Assembly: GCA_015143295.1 (NCBI GenBank)
Contig: CM026552.1
Coordinates: forward strand, 63,234,944-63,298,943
Direction: 5' to 3'
DNA from: Tetracentron sinense
Lineage: Eukaryota > Streptophyta > Magnoliopsida > Trochodendrales > Trochodendraceae
Length of the DNA: 64,000 nucleotides
The notes under the pieces were generated by a model. That model was not told the DNA's origin and searched no databases. It was given only the letters and a program-made list of their open reading frames with translations. Position numbers and translations under genes: made by a program. This document shows, one piece after another, positions 25,220 through 37,178 of this stretch (position 1 is its first letter; the number at the start of each line of letters is the position of its first letter).

Positions 25220-27060
25220 CCAAGGCTTCGGTATGGGCGTTCCTTGCAAGTCCTTGAGGTAGTATAAGTCCGGTGTGCCAATCTTGGTAACTACATAGGA
25301 CCCTTCCTAATTTGCCCCTAGCTTGCTGTTGTTTAGTTCTCGGCTATTCATGAAGATTTTCCTTAAGACGAGGTCTCCGACTGAGAATGCTCTGACTTTG
25401 ACCTTTCGGTTTTAAGATTGCTGCAACTGTCGTTAATATTCCAATGTCCTTATTGACGTCCAATCCAATCTCGCCGTTCTTCTACCAGGTCTTGGTGAAG
25501 TGCCATTTGTTCCTGATTCTTGGGTTCTCCTGCTATTTTTGACCTAGGAGTTGGAGGATTGACCTCGGTGGGGATGACAGCTTCCATGCCATATGCGAGT
25601 GAGAATGGTGTTTCTCCTGTCGGTTTTCTCAGGGTCGTCCTATATTACCACAGGACGCTTAGCAATTCTTCTGTCCAACGGCCCTTGGTTGAGTCGAGCC
25701 TCCTTTTTATGGCATCTATTATGCTTTTGTTCGAGGCCTCCGGCTGCCCATTGCATTGCGGATAGTATGGGGTAGAGAATAGTTGATGATTTTGAGGTCT
25801 TTGCATAGTGAAGCTATTGTCTTGAAAGTGAATTGTCTTCCATTGTCCGAGATGATTGTATGTGAGATTCCGAACCGGCACACTATATACTCCCAAATGA
25901 ATTTCCTGATGTCTTGTTCCCTGATCCGGACCAAGGGGATTGCCTCAACCCACTTGGTAAAGTAATCGGTTCTGACGAGTAGGAAGGTCACGTTTCCCTT
26001 AGCGTGAGGCAGGGTTTCGACGATGTCTAATCCCCACTGTGTGAAAAGCCAGGGACTAGAGACCGTTCTGAGTTCGGTTGCCTGCTGGTGGATGGCTCGG
26101 GCATGTAATTGGTATTTGTCGCATTTCTTGGCATATTTCTGTCTGTCTGCTTGCATATAGGCCTATAAATACCCCTGTTTTATGGCTCAGCAAGCCACAG
26201 GGTAAGTCCCCCAGAATGGACTCCACAGATTCTTTCATGGAGCTTGGCCAGAATGCCTTCTGTATCTTGAGGATGCATACATGGAGGGCCTTCCATAAGA
26301 TTTTCAAAACAATTCATCTAATGGATTACGTAGCAAGGTGCCTTTGCTTTTAGCTTTCGGGCTTCTTTGGGATCATCGCTGTATCCCACTCTTGTGATAA
26401 TTCATTATGGGGTCGATCCAGCTGAGAGGTTTACCGTTGACTGAGGTGATTGGTTCTGGTTTGTGGATTGAAGGAGTTTCCTTGTACCCCACCATTGTGG
26501 CTCACGGTTGGTCGACATGTAGCATAAACGCCACATATGCGAGTGTATCTGTGTGCATATCATTCGACCTTGAAACTTGGCGTACCTCCAGTCGAGCAAA
26601 CTCCAGTATCTTGATTCGGATCTTTTTGGCGTCACTTTTCATCCGATCGTCTCGGCATTCGTAAGTTCCTCTGAGCTGGTTTACTACCATTTGTGAGTCA
26701 TCATGTACTAGAAGAATCCTGATTTCGAGATCGGTGGCACTCTCAAGTTTCGATAGCAAGGCCTCGTACTCTGCCTCGTGTTCGAGGTCGGGAAGCCTAG
26801 TTTGATTGATTTCTCAATCTTAATTCCTTCTGGGCTGATGAGTATTACCCCACTCCAGACCCATTGGAATTCGAGGATCCATTGACTATCTTCCAATTTG
26901 GCCAGGGCCGGTTTGACTCGGCTTCACAATTGCATGACTCTATATCTAACGGTTCATGCTCAGGGGTGGGATAGACGTCTTCCATTGGAAAGTCCGCTAT
27001 CACTTGCCAATTTTCGGCGGTCCGAGGAGTGTATTGGAGTTGGTTACCTATGACCTTATC
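25220..27060 (-). mobile_element. Tat-lineage Ty3/gypsy fossil: RNase H-like and integrase regions
   Basis: Minus strand. The RNase H-like region (27060-26410) includes GSGVGVILISPEG, the typical second (archaeal-type) RNase H signature of the Tat lineage. It is followed by the integrase region (about 26330-25220) with WGLDIVETLP, FTKWVEAIPL and TIISDNGRQF and a C-terminal part with PFSLAYG. The order RNase H-like then integrase is as in intact Tat elements; gag, protease and RT are missing at this site. Broken at several points, so a fossil. Confidence 0.88.
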
Positions 27061-28900
27061 TGGGTTAGAACTCTCTAGGCTGTAATCGACGCCACGAATC
27101 CTCTGGCTCCTAAGCTCAAACTTAAATTGCCTTAACGGTCTTGACAACGAGCTTAGACTATTAACACACTCTTAGGAATGGGCTTAAACTATCGCAATCC
27201 TCTCAGTTTCGAGGTTAAACTGTGTAAACGCTCTTCGACATAAGCCTAAAACTGTCCGAAGGCACCTGTTAGAAGCTAAAACTATTGAATCATCATCCAA
27301 TCTACTTATGATTCCCTAGAACTACGTGGGCTTGATTCCACTAAAAGTGGATACGTAGGCAACCCTATTCTTGGGTTCAATTCCCATATACGAGCAAAAA
27401 CTTACGAATTCTTATTCAATCAATTTATCATTCCCTGAAACTACGCACGGCTTGATTCAACTAAAAGTGGATACGTAGGCAATCCTATTCTTGGGTTCAT
27501 TGCCCACAGTCTGGCCCCACCTTGCCAACAACCATTTGTTTTTTTGTTTTTTTTTGACTTTTTCAATGTTTTTCTAAAATCTTTGAGGGGCAGGCGCCGT
27601 TTTGAATGTCCCTGCAGTTAGGCGTTTGGTAACATCAATGCCATACAAACAATGCATGAGAGGAGCAAATTCTCAATTAAGGGCTCCACTACTCCTTTGA
27701 TAAAGGAAATTGTTCGTGGAGGAGGAATGGATTCACATAATTTTATCAAGACTGGACTCAATAAATCAATGCATGTTGGTTTTGATAAAAGAGTTTATCA
27801 AATTTTATTATATTAATATATTATTTTATCAGAATAGTTTTTGAAATGATTTATTTGTGTCCAATGGGATGATAAATTATGAATTCATAACCCAGGGATC
27901 AATTGTGATTACCTATCCATTCATAGTGGCTTATATATGCAATGCCGGAATTTAAGTGGAAGGACCCTAATTGCAAATAAGTTGTAATAGAAGGACTTTA
28001 TTATAATAAGTCTCTAATTAGGGTTTGCATTGCAATGTGTAAATGGACATTATTGCAATATGTGAAACTGCAAGGAGTTTTCTGTAGAAGGAAAATATAT
28101 TAAGGTTTAAATTAAAATTGTAATTCTATTATCACATCAAACTATTGAGATCCCTTTACATCCCATACTATTAGTTACGTGTCTCTTTATGAGTTCCACA
28201 ATTTATATATGATATAAATATCATAAGCGTGTCCAACAAACCCTAATTCTCTCGAGATTTTTGGCCTTGTGTTTGATTAAGATAATCAACACTGTTTCAT
28301 TTTATGGATCATAAGTCTGTCACTATAACTCTGATTTTGGTCCGATAGTATATAATTTCGATGATCATTTCAAGATCTACAACTTTCGTTTAGAAAGATT
28401 TTCCATAATCTATCATTTTGTGGCTCAAAATGCTACTCGAAAAGAAAATACCGGAAATGTTTTTTTCTATATTATTTTGTAGTCTTCTTCCTTCCTTAGA
28501 AGAAAAGGAAAAGGGATGTGATCCCTAGAGATGGTTGTACACATTGAGGAATCGAGAAGTCCATTAGTTCTCCATGGATGAATGTAGATAATCAAAGAGA
28601 AGAACGACATTAATTGTCATAAGAGGCTCCACACTTGAGTAGCTTGTGAATAAAGGGTTAGTAGTTCTTACACCTTCCTTAAGATTTAAATTTTCAAGTG
28701 ACGATACGGAAGGAAAAAATCATTTTCCCTTGACGCAAAAAAGTTTTGAAATCTATGTTTCCAATTATGGTCTTTATATGACCCCTCATCGTCTAGGGAG
28801 TAGAAAATTCCTCCATTTTACCACCTATAAATTATTAAATTTCCATCTGTCCCTTTCCTAACAAACAATTCCCCGGTGTTGGAATTCCTAAGAATTTTAT

Positions 28901-30012
28901 ATTTTCTTTTCTCTAAACCCTAAATCCTCTAACTGTTCATAACTTGGCAGCTTGGAACCTTGGTGTTCATCATCCGCTAGGTACGCTTTGGAAGTCATGG
29001 TAACTTGTCTCTTGTCATACACATTATGAAGGTACACGTTATGAATGTTGTGTCATTCTAGAGATTATTCATGCAATTTGGTTTTTTTCTGGCAGCATAT
29101 CCATAAATATCTGCTAGAGTTGCTCTCTCTTATTACTTATTTATGGTCTTCCTTCAGCTTGCCAGCTACTAATTGTCCTGTCCATGGCTCACCCGTAAGT
29201 GTGGCTTCTTTACAGAATAAATACCTCGATGTAATTTTAAAATATTAACTTTTTCTACTGAGAGAAATTAAAGGCTTATTGTGAACAAAGATGATTCACA
29301 GTGCAGAATCATCTTTTCCACATAAGGAGCCAAAGATGAAAGTTTAATATGCGAATCTACTTCTTCAATTATCTCTTCTTTCTAAGCAAGTGCTAGGTTG
29401 CTCTTCTCTACCACAAATTCAGATTTTAGAAGAGGGTTGTGTTGGTATAATGTAGTTATAAGCCTCTCTTATGTTGTAGTGACCTAGCACTTATGTTTTT
29501 ATTTTGTTTTCTCTTGTATACGCCTAGGGAATCAAGTTCCGAGACGCACGCCCGTTCGTCGTTACCACGCAAGCGGAAGACTTTACTCGCGGAAATTGCG
29601 GGAATTTTAAAACCTTTATCAGATGCTTTCAATAAAGTAACAACCATCCTGTCATCACAATATCCATTATACCTTATTTACAAATTACATATGTTTACAA
29701 AAAGTGGCATCTTTCCTACGCCATGTACAAGTCTGTCCTTTATACTTATTCAAATATAAGTTCGTAAGTTACCGACAAGAAAACATCATGGTTAAATTCG
29801 TTCTTGGGTTCTCTCAGTTGGGTAATTACCAGTATGCACGAATTGTTTGTATACAGAGTTGGTTCTCTAATGTCCAACTTCTTTCATTCACTTGGTGGGT
29901 TTATTATTTAATTAACCTAAGTATGGATTTTCATGTCATGGAGCTTTTTGTTTCCAATGGGACTAACATACCAATTTCTTCCTCTTTTACACAATTTCTT
30001 CCTCTTTTACAG
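28901..30012. other. Stretch upstream of first visible PRP39 exon
   Basis: Unique-looking AT-rich DNA ending in a pyrimidine-rich tract and AG just before 30013, so at least its right part is intron. I searched it by eye for the conserved N-terminal exon of PRP39 (a WxxIVxANSLDFNAW-like segment) and did not find it. The open frame at 29493-29759 with SSLPRKRKTLLAEIAGILKP is not assigned; it could be a relic of a transposon or host protein. Confidence 0.5.
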
Positions 30013-30239
30013 GACATGTTAAAAATCCGAAAAGTTTATGATGCTTTTTTAGCAGAATTTCCTTTGTGTTATGGTTACTGGAAGAAGTATGCTGATCATG
30101 AAGCACGTCTGGGTTCTATCGACAAAGTTGTGGAGGTGTATGAACGAGCAGTTGAAGCTGTGACCTATTCTGTGGACATCTGGTTGCATTACTGTATGTT
30201 TGCCATATCAACATATGGAGATCCAGATACCATCCAAAG
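30013..30239 (+). CDS. PRP39: PRP39 visible exon 1
   Basis: Acceptor TTTTACAG before 30013 and donor GTAATA at 30240. Codes [20 protein letters not shown] through GDPDTIQ, the first HAT repeats, ending in phase 2 (AG). Confidence 0.95.
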
Positions 30240-33200
30240 GTAATAACTGTTCACTTATTCATGTTTATCAGAGTGTTGTAGGATGAGGTCAGGCTTGCTC
30301 GGTTTTCCTTTGTGCTGAGGATCTGCTGGTTTTTTTTTATTGCTTTCTAATCTTATTCGGTATGCCTGCAACAGTGATACCTCACATGTATGACGGAAAG
30401 GTTTGTTGGGAATGCACTTAAGAATACTATTTTCTGATGTGCACATCCTTGATTTTGAGGCTACTGTATTCAGTAGCTGTTTCAATTTTCATTTAGGATT
30501 TTAATTTCCATTTTTTGGCCTCATTGTACCCATTCCCATTTTACTTTTCTCCGAAGGTCTATATCGTAATGTTGTAGTTCTCCATGAATTATTGCTCTCT
30601 TTAACTTTGACACGAGGCTATCATGGGTGCATCAATATACAAAATGCTGCTGGGAAGATCACTTCAGTTAAGGGCTAAGAATGGCCTCTGTTTCTGCTCC
30701 ATTTCACAGACATAGAGTGGGTTTTAAGGAAGGTAAATGCAGCGTATTTGTGCCTAAGTTTGGAAGTGCCATATGCTGTTAAGAGTGAAATTTCCCTTCT
30801 CCAACATTAGTGGCTCCTATCTCCCATTTGGGGATCCGTTCGTAACGGCTAACTTAACATTTTACAGATAGCATAATGACATTTCATATTCCTATAGTGT
30901 TTCAGGCTTTTTGAACATGGACTAGCTTATGTTGGAACGGATTATCTTTCCTACCCCCTTTGGGATAAATACATAGAATATGAATACGCACAGCAAAATT
31001 GGTGCCACCTTGCCATTATCTACACAAGGATTTTGGAGAATCCTATTCAACAACTCGATCACTATTTCAACAGGTGATTTCTCTTTTTAGAAGTCTTTAT
31101 GTTCATCTTTTCACCTTGTAACGTGATCTGTGGGTTAGGCTTCTTCCCTGTATTTGATTTATTTGTTAGACAATCTGCACATGTTGACTCAGTGTTGCAT
31201 TGAAAATCATATTTCTGGTGTGGAAAGTATCTTTGTAATGGATGCTGTTGGAAGTCTTGGCTTGACTGGGAACAAGACTGTAAGTTGGTCTTCATAAATC
31301 ATGGTGGTTATACCATAACTGCAACTGCAAGATATCACTTTTTGCATCTTTTGTTAATTGTGAGCATTTAAGCGCAAGTGTGAATAGTTGCGATCGAAAC
31401 AAGAGGACATGAAATACGAGTTTTGAGATCTCTTGGCAATCTCAAGTTGTATAAGTTCACCTTGAGGTGGGCTATTGTGCGCCATTGTTTGGTGTGACAA
31501 CTTCTCTCTATGTACTTGGTCTACTTTGACTTTTCAGGGAGTACTCTTACACATTTGTATTAGATTTGTCGTAGTGCACACCTGAGGCTTACTTGGTGGA
31601 GTGCACTAATGGCATGTGCTATGCTGATCTGGGTTGATTTATGAGCAGTGTTCCTGATGTGCTGACACCTCGGGTCACCACGTGCAGCACAGATGGTTGT
31701 TGTGGATTCCTTGGTACACACAGCTCAGTAAGGGTCAGGGGAATATATATATATATTAGTTGAATTCCAAACGGCGCTTCTCATTACAAGCTGTAATGAG
31801 TGACGGTCCATGCATAATTTAACTTCTATTTAGAATACTGCATATATTTAAAATTTCAAATGGTTTTAAACATTCACGAGAGAACTCTCTTTCCCTGTTC
31901 TTTCCTCATTCCAAAACCCAAACCCTAGCATGAGAGGCCCTTGCCACTATAGCTGCTATGAACTCGAGACCACTGTTACAAATCTCCCGAGAAATACCCA
32001 ATTTCTCCTGAGAAAAACGTCTAAAGTTTAAAACTCCATTTTTATTGTGATATTTTAAAAATCTTGTGAGAAATATAATTCTCTTTTTATCCCGTAAATA
32101 TCGCAAGATTTAACCGAGATTTTAAAAATATCGTGAGAAATACACAATGTTGTTGGTTTTATGAATTTATAACTTGGTGATATTTGTTGCAATTTTTTTT
32201 TCATTTTAATATGTATTTTTAATCATTGCCGAGATTTAGGCGAGAAATACCCGAAACGGGCTGGTTTTTGGCCGATAAAAACCTGAAAACAAGATTTATA
32301 ACATTGCTCAAGACCCCCTTTTGCTGCCTGCTGCCTGCTGCCGCAGCCGTGAGGGAACTTTTCCCTCCTTTTGCTGCCACTGCTGTGAGGGAACTCCCAA
32401 TCCCCTTTTGCTGCGGCTACTGCTGTCGTGAGGATGACTGAGATCAATAAACTAAGAAAAGGGTGTGGAGTAAGTATTTTATAGAGACAATAGAGTCTGC
32501 TATTGGGTTTTTTAGAGAGAGAATGAGGGGTATTGGTTATGTTTTTCGACGTGAAGAAGAGGGTTATTAACTTGTTGTGTGTGTTTTTGGACTTGAGGAA
32601 GAGGGTTATTGTGGGTTTTTAGACGTGAGGAAGAGGGCTAGTGTGTTTTAGACATGATGAAGAGGGCTTGAAGGGCTGGTTTTTTGGTCGTATGAAAGGG
32701 ATTGAAAGATGCTTATTTATTTACCAAAGGATCAAAGGGCTGTTTGGGAAGAACAAGATGAGGGGTTATTATGTGTGCTTTTGGAGGAGAGGAAGACAGT
32801 TTGAAGGGCTGATTTTTTGGTCATATGAAGGAGGTTGAAGGGCTGATTTTTTGGTCGGTTGAAAGATGTTTTTTACCCGGATGATAATAGGGTTGTTTGG
32901 GAAGGCAGAGATGAGGGGTCAAAGGATGTTGGTTTTTTTGCAGAGTATAATTGGTGCTGTATGGCAAGCGTGCAATGGCAGTCCCTCATGGAAATTGGTG
33001 AGCAGCATCGATAGCAAAAGGGGGTCTTGAGTTCCCTCACGATAGATGTCTAGGGACATCAGTAGAAAAGGGAAAGAGACGAGACAAGACGAAATGAGAG
33101 ATGCTCGCGAATGTTTAAAATTCGTTAAAATGATGAATATATATGTGATTCGAGAAGACCATTGGATTATACATTGACCGTTAGGATGTAAGGTACTTAT

Positions 33201-36200
33201 TACAGCTTGTAACAAGCGGCGCCGTTTGGAATATCACTTTATGTATATATGTATATATTACCTCTATACTGTACAGACCAGTGTTTTGAAAACCGGACCG
33301 GCTGGTTGAACTGGTAAAACCGGGAACCGGTCAGGTCGACGGTACCGAAAACCACCAAAACCGGATTTGATTCAAAACTAGACACCGGAAAGGGAACCGC
33401 CAGAAACGGCCAGTTCAACCAGAGAACCGGTGATAAAAACCGGTAGAACCAGCCAGTAAAAGGGGGAAAAAGATTTTTTTTAAAAAAATTAATAAAAGGG
33501 CACGGTCGAACCGGACTGGTCGAATAGGTCAAACCGGGAACCGGCCACCAGCCGGTTCGACAGGTGGTTCGGTTATGAAAACATTGATACAGACTGACAG
33601 AAGGTTACGTGCAGGCTGATGATTCTTAAGTAATACCTAATGCTGCATCCATATGCCCAATTTCATTTATGTTTGTGTTTAGTATTTGTTGTGAGTATGA
33701 TTTTATATCTGGCTCTTGCTATGGATTTATCATAAAAATGCTTATGGATCTTTCTGGTCTGATCCAGCTTCATGGAGATTCATGCGATGATCAGTTTTAA
33801 ACCAACAAGTGTTTGATGTTTTGATTTCCTTAATATCTACGTAGTTTACCGGTTTATCTTTCCTTTTACTTCATCAATTTTGGAAGGATGGTACACTATT
33901 TTTGTATCAAACTGATATACTTCATCCATTAAAAATTGCACCTAATTGTGGGTGGTTTATCTGTGTTATATAAGTTACACATATTCTTGTTATATGGACA
34001 AATTTTCTTGATTTTTTTTATTGTGTTCCTGCTGCCATTGGTTTTATAGCTTCAAGGAGTTGGCTGGAAGTAGACCTTTATCAGAAGTACGTACTGCTGA
34101 AGAAGCTGCTGCCATGGTAGCTGCAAATTTGGAAGCTAGTGGCCAAGGAGTTGAGGGAGTAGTTCATTCTGATGATGTGGAAGAGTCTCTTAAACCCGCA
34201 AGTGCAGGCTTAACAGAAGCAGAAGAGTTGGAGAAGTATATCACCATTAGGGAAGAGATGTATAAGAAATCAAAAGAGTTCAATTCTAAGATCATTGGTT
34301 TTGAAACAGCAATTAGGAGGCCTTACTTTCATGTGCAGCCCCTCAATGGTGCAGCGCTTGAGAATTGGCACAACTATCTGGATTTCATTGAAAGAGGAGA
34401 TGACTTTAATAAGGTATGCAAGTTCATTCTGGGAGTTATCACTATTTTTCAATTCCCCCATGGTTTGTAGTTTTTAGCTGTCCTGCCTGTTATATATATT
34501 GACTTACAGTTAAGTCATATCTGCTGCATTATATCCCTAATTGGCTAAAGCATTATAACAGGAAATTGAACTGAGGCTAAAGTATGGGCCTACCATTTGG
34601 TTTCTATAAGGCCAGGTACTCCAAACCCTCATTTGTCAGTGGACTTTCTAGGTTCATGATATGTGTTCCACAGTGAATATTATTATTTTAAAGTTCCTAT
34701 GTTTTTTTAAAGTTCCTATGTTATACATGCAGGTATCTTCTTATCTTCCCAACATATCTGTCAGGAAGGAGGGTCCCTCCTTTCGTATTCGAGGGGCTCC
34801 CTGTTCCGCCAACGGAGTATTTCTTATGCGTTTTCTTTGTTGCTCTGTGTTATCCTTCAGTAGTGAATCGGGATTTAATGTTTAATTCATGATGTTATGT
34901 ATACCATTTAGGTTGTCAAGTTATATGAAAGATGCCTAATTGCTTGTGCCAATTATCCCGAGTACTGGATACGGTATGTGTTATGCATGGAAGCCAGTGG
35001 AGGTATGGATCTTGCAAATAATGCACTTGCTCGGGCTACACAAGTCTTCGTCAAGGTACAGATTTCACTCTTGTTCTGCCACTTTGATACTTCTCTAATC
35101 CTGTTACAGCATATAGAGAAATGGCAAAATTTCAAACACAAGTTGGATTGAATGCGCCCATTATCAAGTTTAATCTGCCCTATGCCAATGATAACAATTG
35201 TTTTTTTGGAGGGATTGGCAACATGTAGAGTGGAGGGGATAATATTCCCCAGTGATGGTGTAATGATCTCTGTACTATAATAATGATGACAGTGCTCGTA
35301 TCGTATATTTTAGGTAAGAAAGCATAAGGGAATATATCTATATATTTAACCTTTTTCCTTTCGCATGAAAACTTTGTTGGCATTGTGCTGGACAATTTGG
35401 GAGTTTAATCTAGCTAACTATCGTCCTCATTATCAATTCCTTATCCCAAATACTTGTGGTCGGCAACACCATCTTGTTCTACCATCCACATCAATCTAGC
35501 TAACCATTAAGAATATTAAATATACAGGTGCATTTTTTTTCTTTAGTTGACAGCAGTGAATTTATAAGAAGTAAAAAACCTACAAGGAGCTGGTGAAAGA
35601 AAAATGATCAAAATGATAGTTGAAGCCATTTTGGTGTAACTTTACACTGGAAAGATGCTTCCGACTTCAAGCAAATCTCACCTAACGCAATTTTTAACTT
35701 AGTAGTCTTACCTCCAAACTGATTCCATGCAAATCATGGCGATAAAAATCACTCTTCCGTGGTCATGGTCTTTCATCTTTCAGTTGGGTCCTTATCCTTC
35801 GAAGTTGAGGTGAAACTCTTGCCTTGTTGATGAGATTCTTTCCTATGATTAGAAGTAAGGCTGTCAATGGATTGGATTCAGACTGGATCTGCCTATATCT
35901 GAATCCGATCCGATTATAAATCCACTAAATCCGAATCTGATTGAAGAAGATCCATCAGATCCTAGTATGCCCCATTCGAATTTGAATCCAACTATTTATT
36001 GGCAATCCGAATCAAATCCAATTAATGTTAATTTTTTTGAAAATTAGCATTTTAATCATATAAAATTCCTAATTCACACCAATAAAAGGTTATTGGTGAA
36101 TAGAATGTTAGAGACTTGTTGTTTGTTACTATGCAAGTGGAGAATATAGTAGTAGTAAATACTCTAGTTATTCCAGTGATAAAAAAAAAAAAACTCTTTA

Positions 36201-37136
36201 ACAGTCATCGGCCATCAGCATCTTCAGGTTGAAGAAAAGAGGGATGAGAGAAATTTTAAAGAGAAACTCGGTGACTCACTGGTTAGAGAAGCTCATACCT
36301 CATAGACTTGGTTGCCACCGGTTGGTAGTCCAAAGGTGAGGCCGGAAGTCTTGAAGTCTTCAAGCCGGTAAATGCCAAAATGGAAGCCTGCAAAATCAGG
36401 ACTACTGTAACACAGTAACAGTAACTCTCTAGTCTCTAAGTGTAATGGTATGGAAAGGAAAGAATAGTTACGTTTTTTTTTAGATTTTGAAATTCCGTGT
36501 TTAGGCTCTACTTTTTACCAGTGTTTTAAAGGCGTGTGAGGCTTACATCTTGAGACTCGTCTCGAGGCGAGGAAATCCCATAAGGTTCACACCTCAAAGT
36601 GTGAAACTCACATGAGGAACGCACCTCACGCCTTGAGGCTCGCTTTATGTCTATAGCATACGCCTCATACATTAACTAAAATTAGGGTTCTAGCCACATA
36701 ATTGAGACTTAAACGCTGTTTTTTATTTTAAAATTTTTAAGCACTTTATTTATTTCAGATAAGACATTGAAAATGATGATTATGATATATGTTTCAACTT
36801 TCAACTAATACTTAATTGATTATGTTTAACGTATTTAAGTTTTAAAACCCTATTGAGTCTAATTCACACTAATTTCCTTACCTAGACATTGCAAAATTTT
36901 GGAGCCATTGACCACCTACAATGTAGTTCATGACTTCATTGCACATTTTTACTAAAATTCTAAATCCATCACTTAAATTGATGATTGAAAATCAACTTCA
37001 ATGTGTACTTGAACAAAAAGTGTTTGATCTTCTTATATTTATTTTTTTGATAGTTAAATAATTTATATAGTATAATCTGTGTACGCACATGCCCACACGC
37101 ACACATGTACGCAAAAAAAAAATATATGTGCATACA

Positions 37137-37178
<42 letters not shown>

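Larger units (their letters stand above)
14021..28900. repeat. Long repeat array, block 2, with Tat fossil pieces
   Basis: Same repeat family as block 1. Paired TCCACT-AAA-AGTGGA / TACGTAGGCA modules occur at about 14104 and 14225, 15505 and 15640, 16965 and 17085, 20490 and 20625, 22365 and 22480, and 27320 and 27440. Spacing is about 1.4-1.9 kb where uninterrupted and larger where Tat-lineage fossil DNA sits between (17565-20420 and 23800-27060). Units share a GTTACCTATGACCTTATCTG segment near 15165, 16615, 22010 and 27045 that also forms the junction to the RNase H-like pieces. The array ends near 28900. No conserved coding frame. Confidence 0.85.

Noticed and set aside
25520-26353. Plus-strand frames of 60-91 codons
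   Set aside because: Shadows of the minus-strand integrase region of the Tat fossil.
29493-29759. Open frame with SSLPRKRKTLLAEIAGILKP
   Set aside because: Only 88 codons, no recognised domain, AT-rich ends; not in frame with PRP39 and without clear splice sites.
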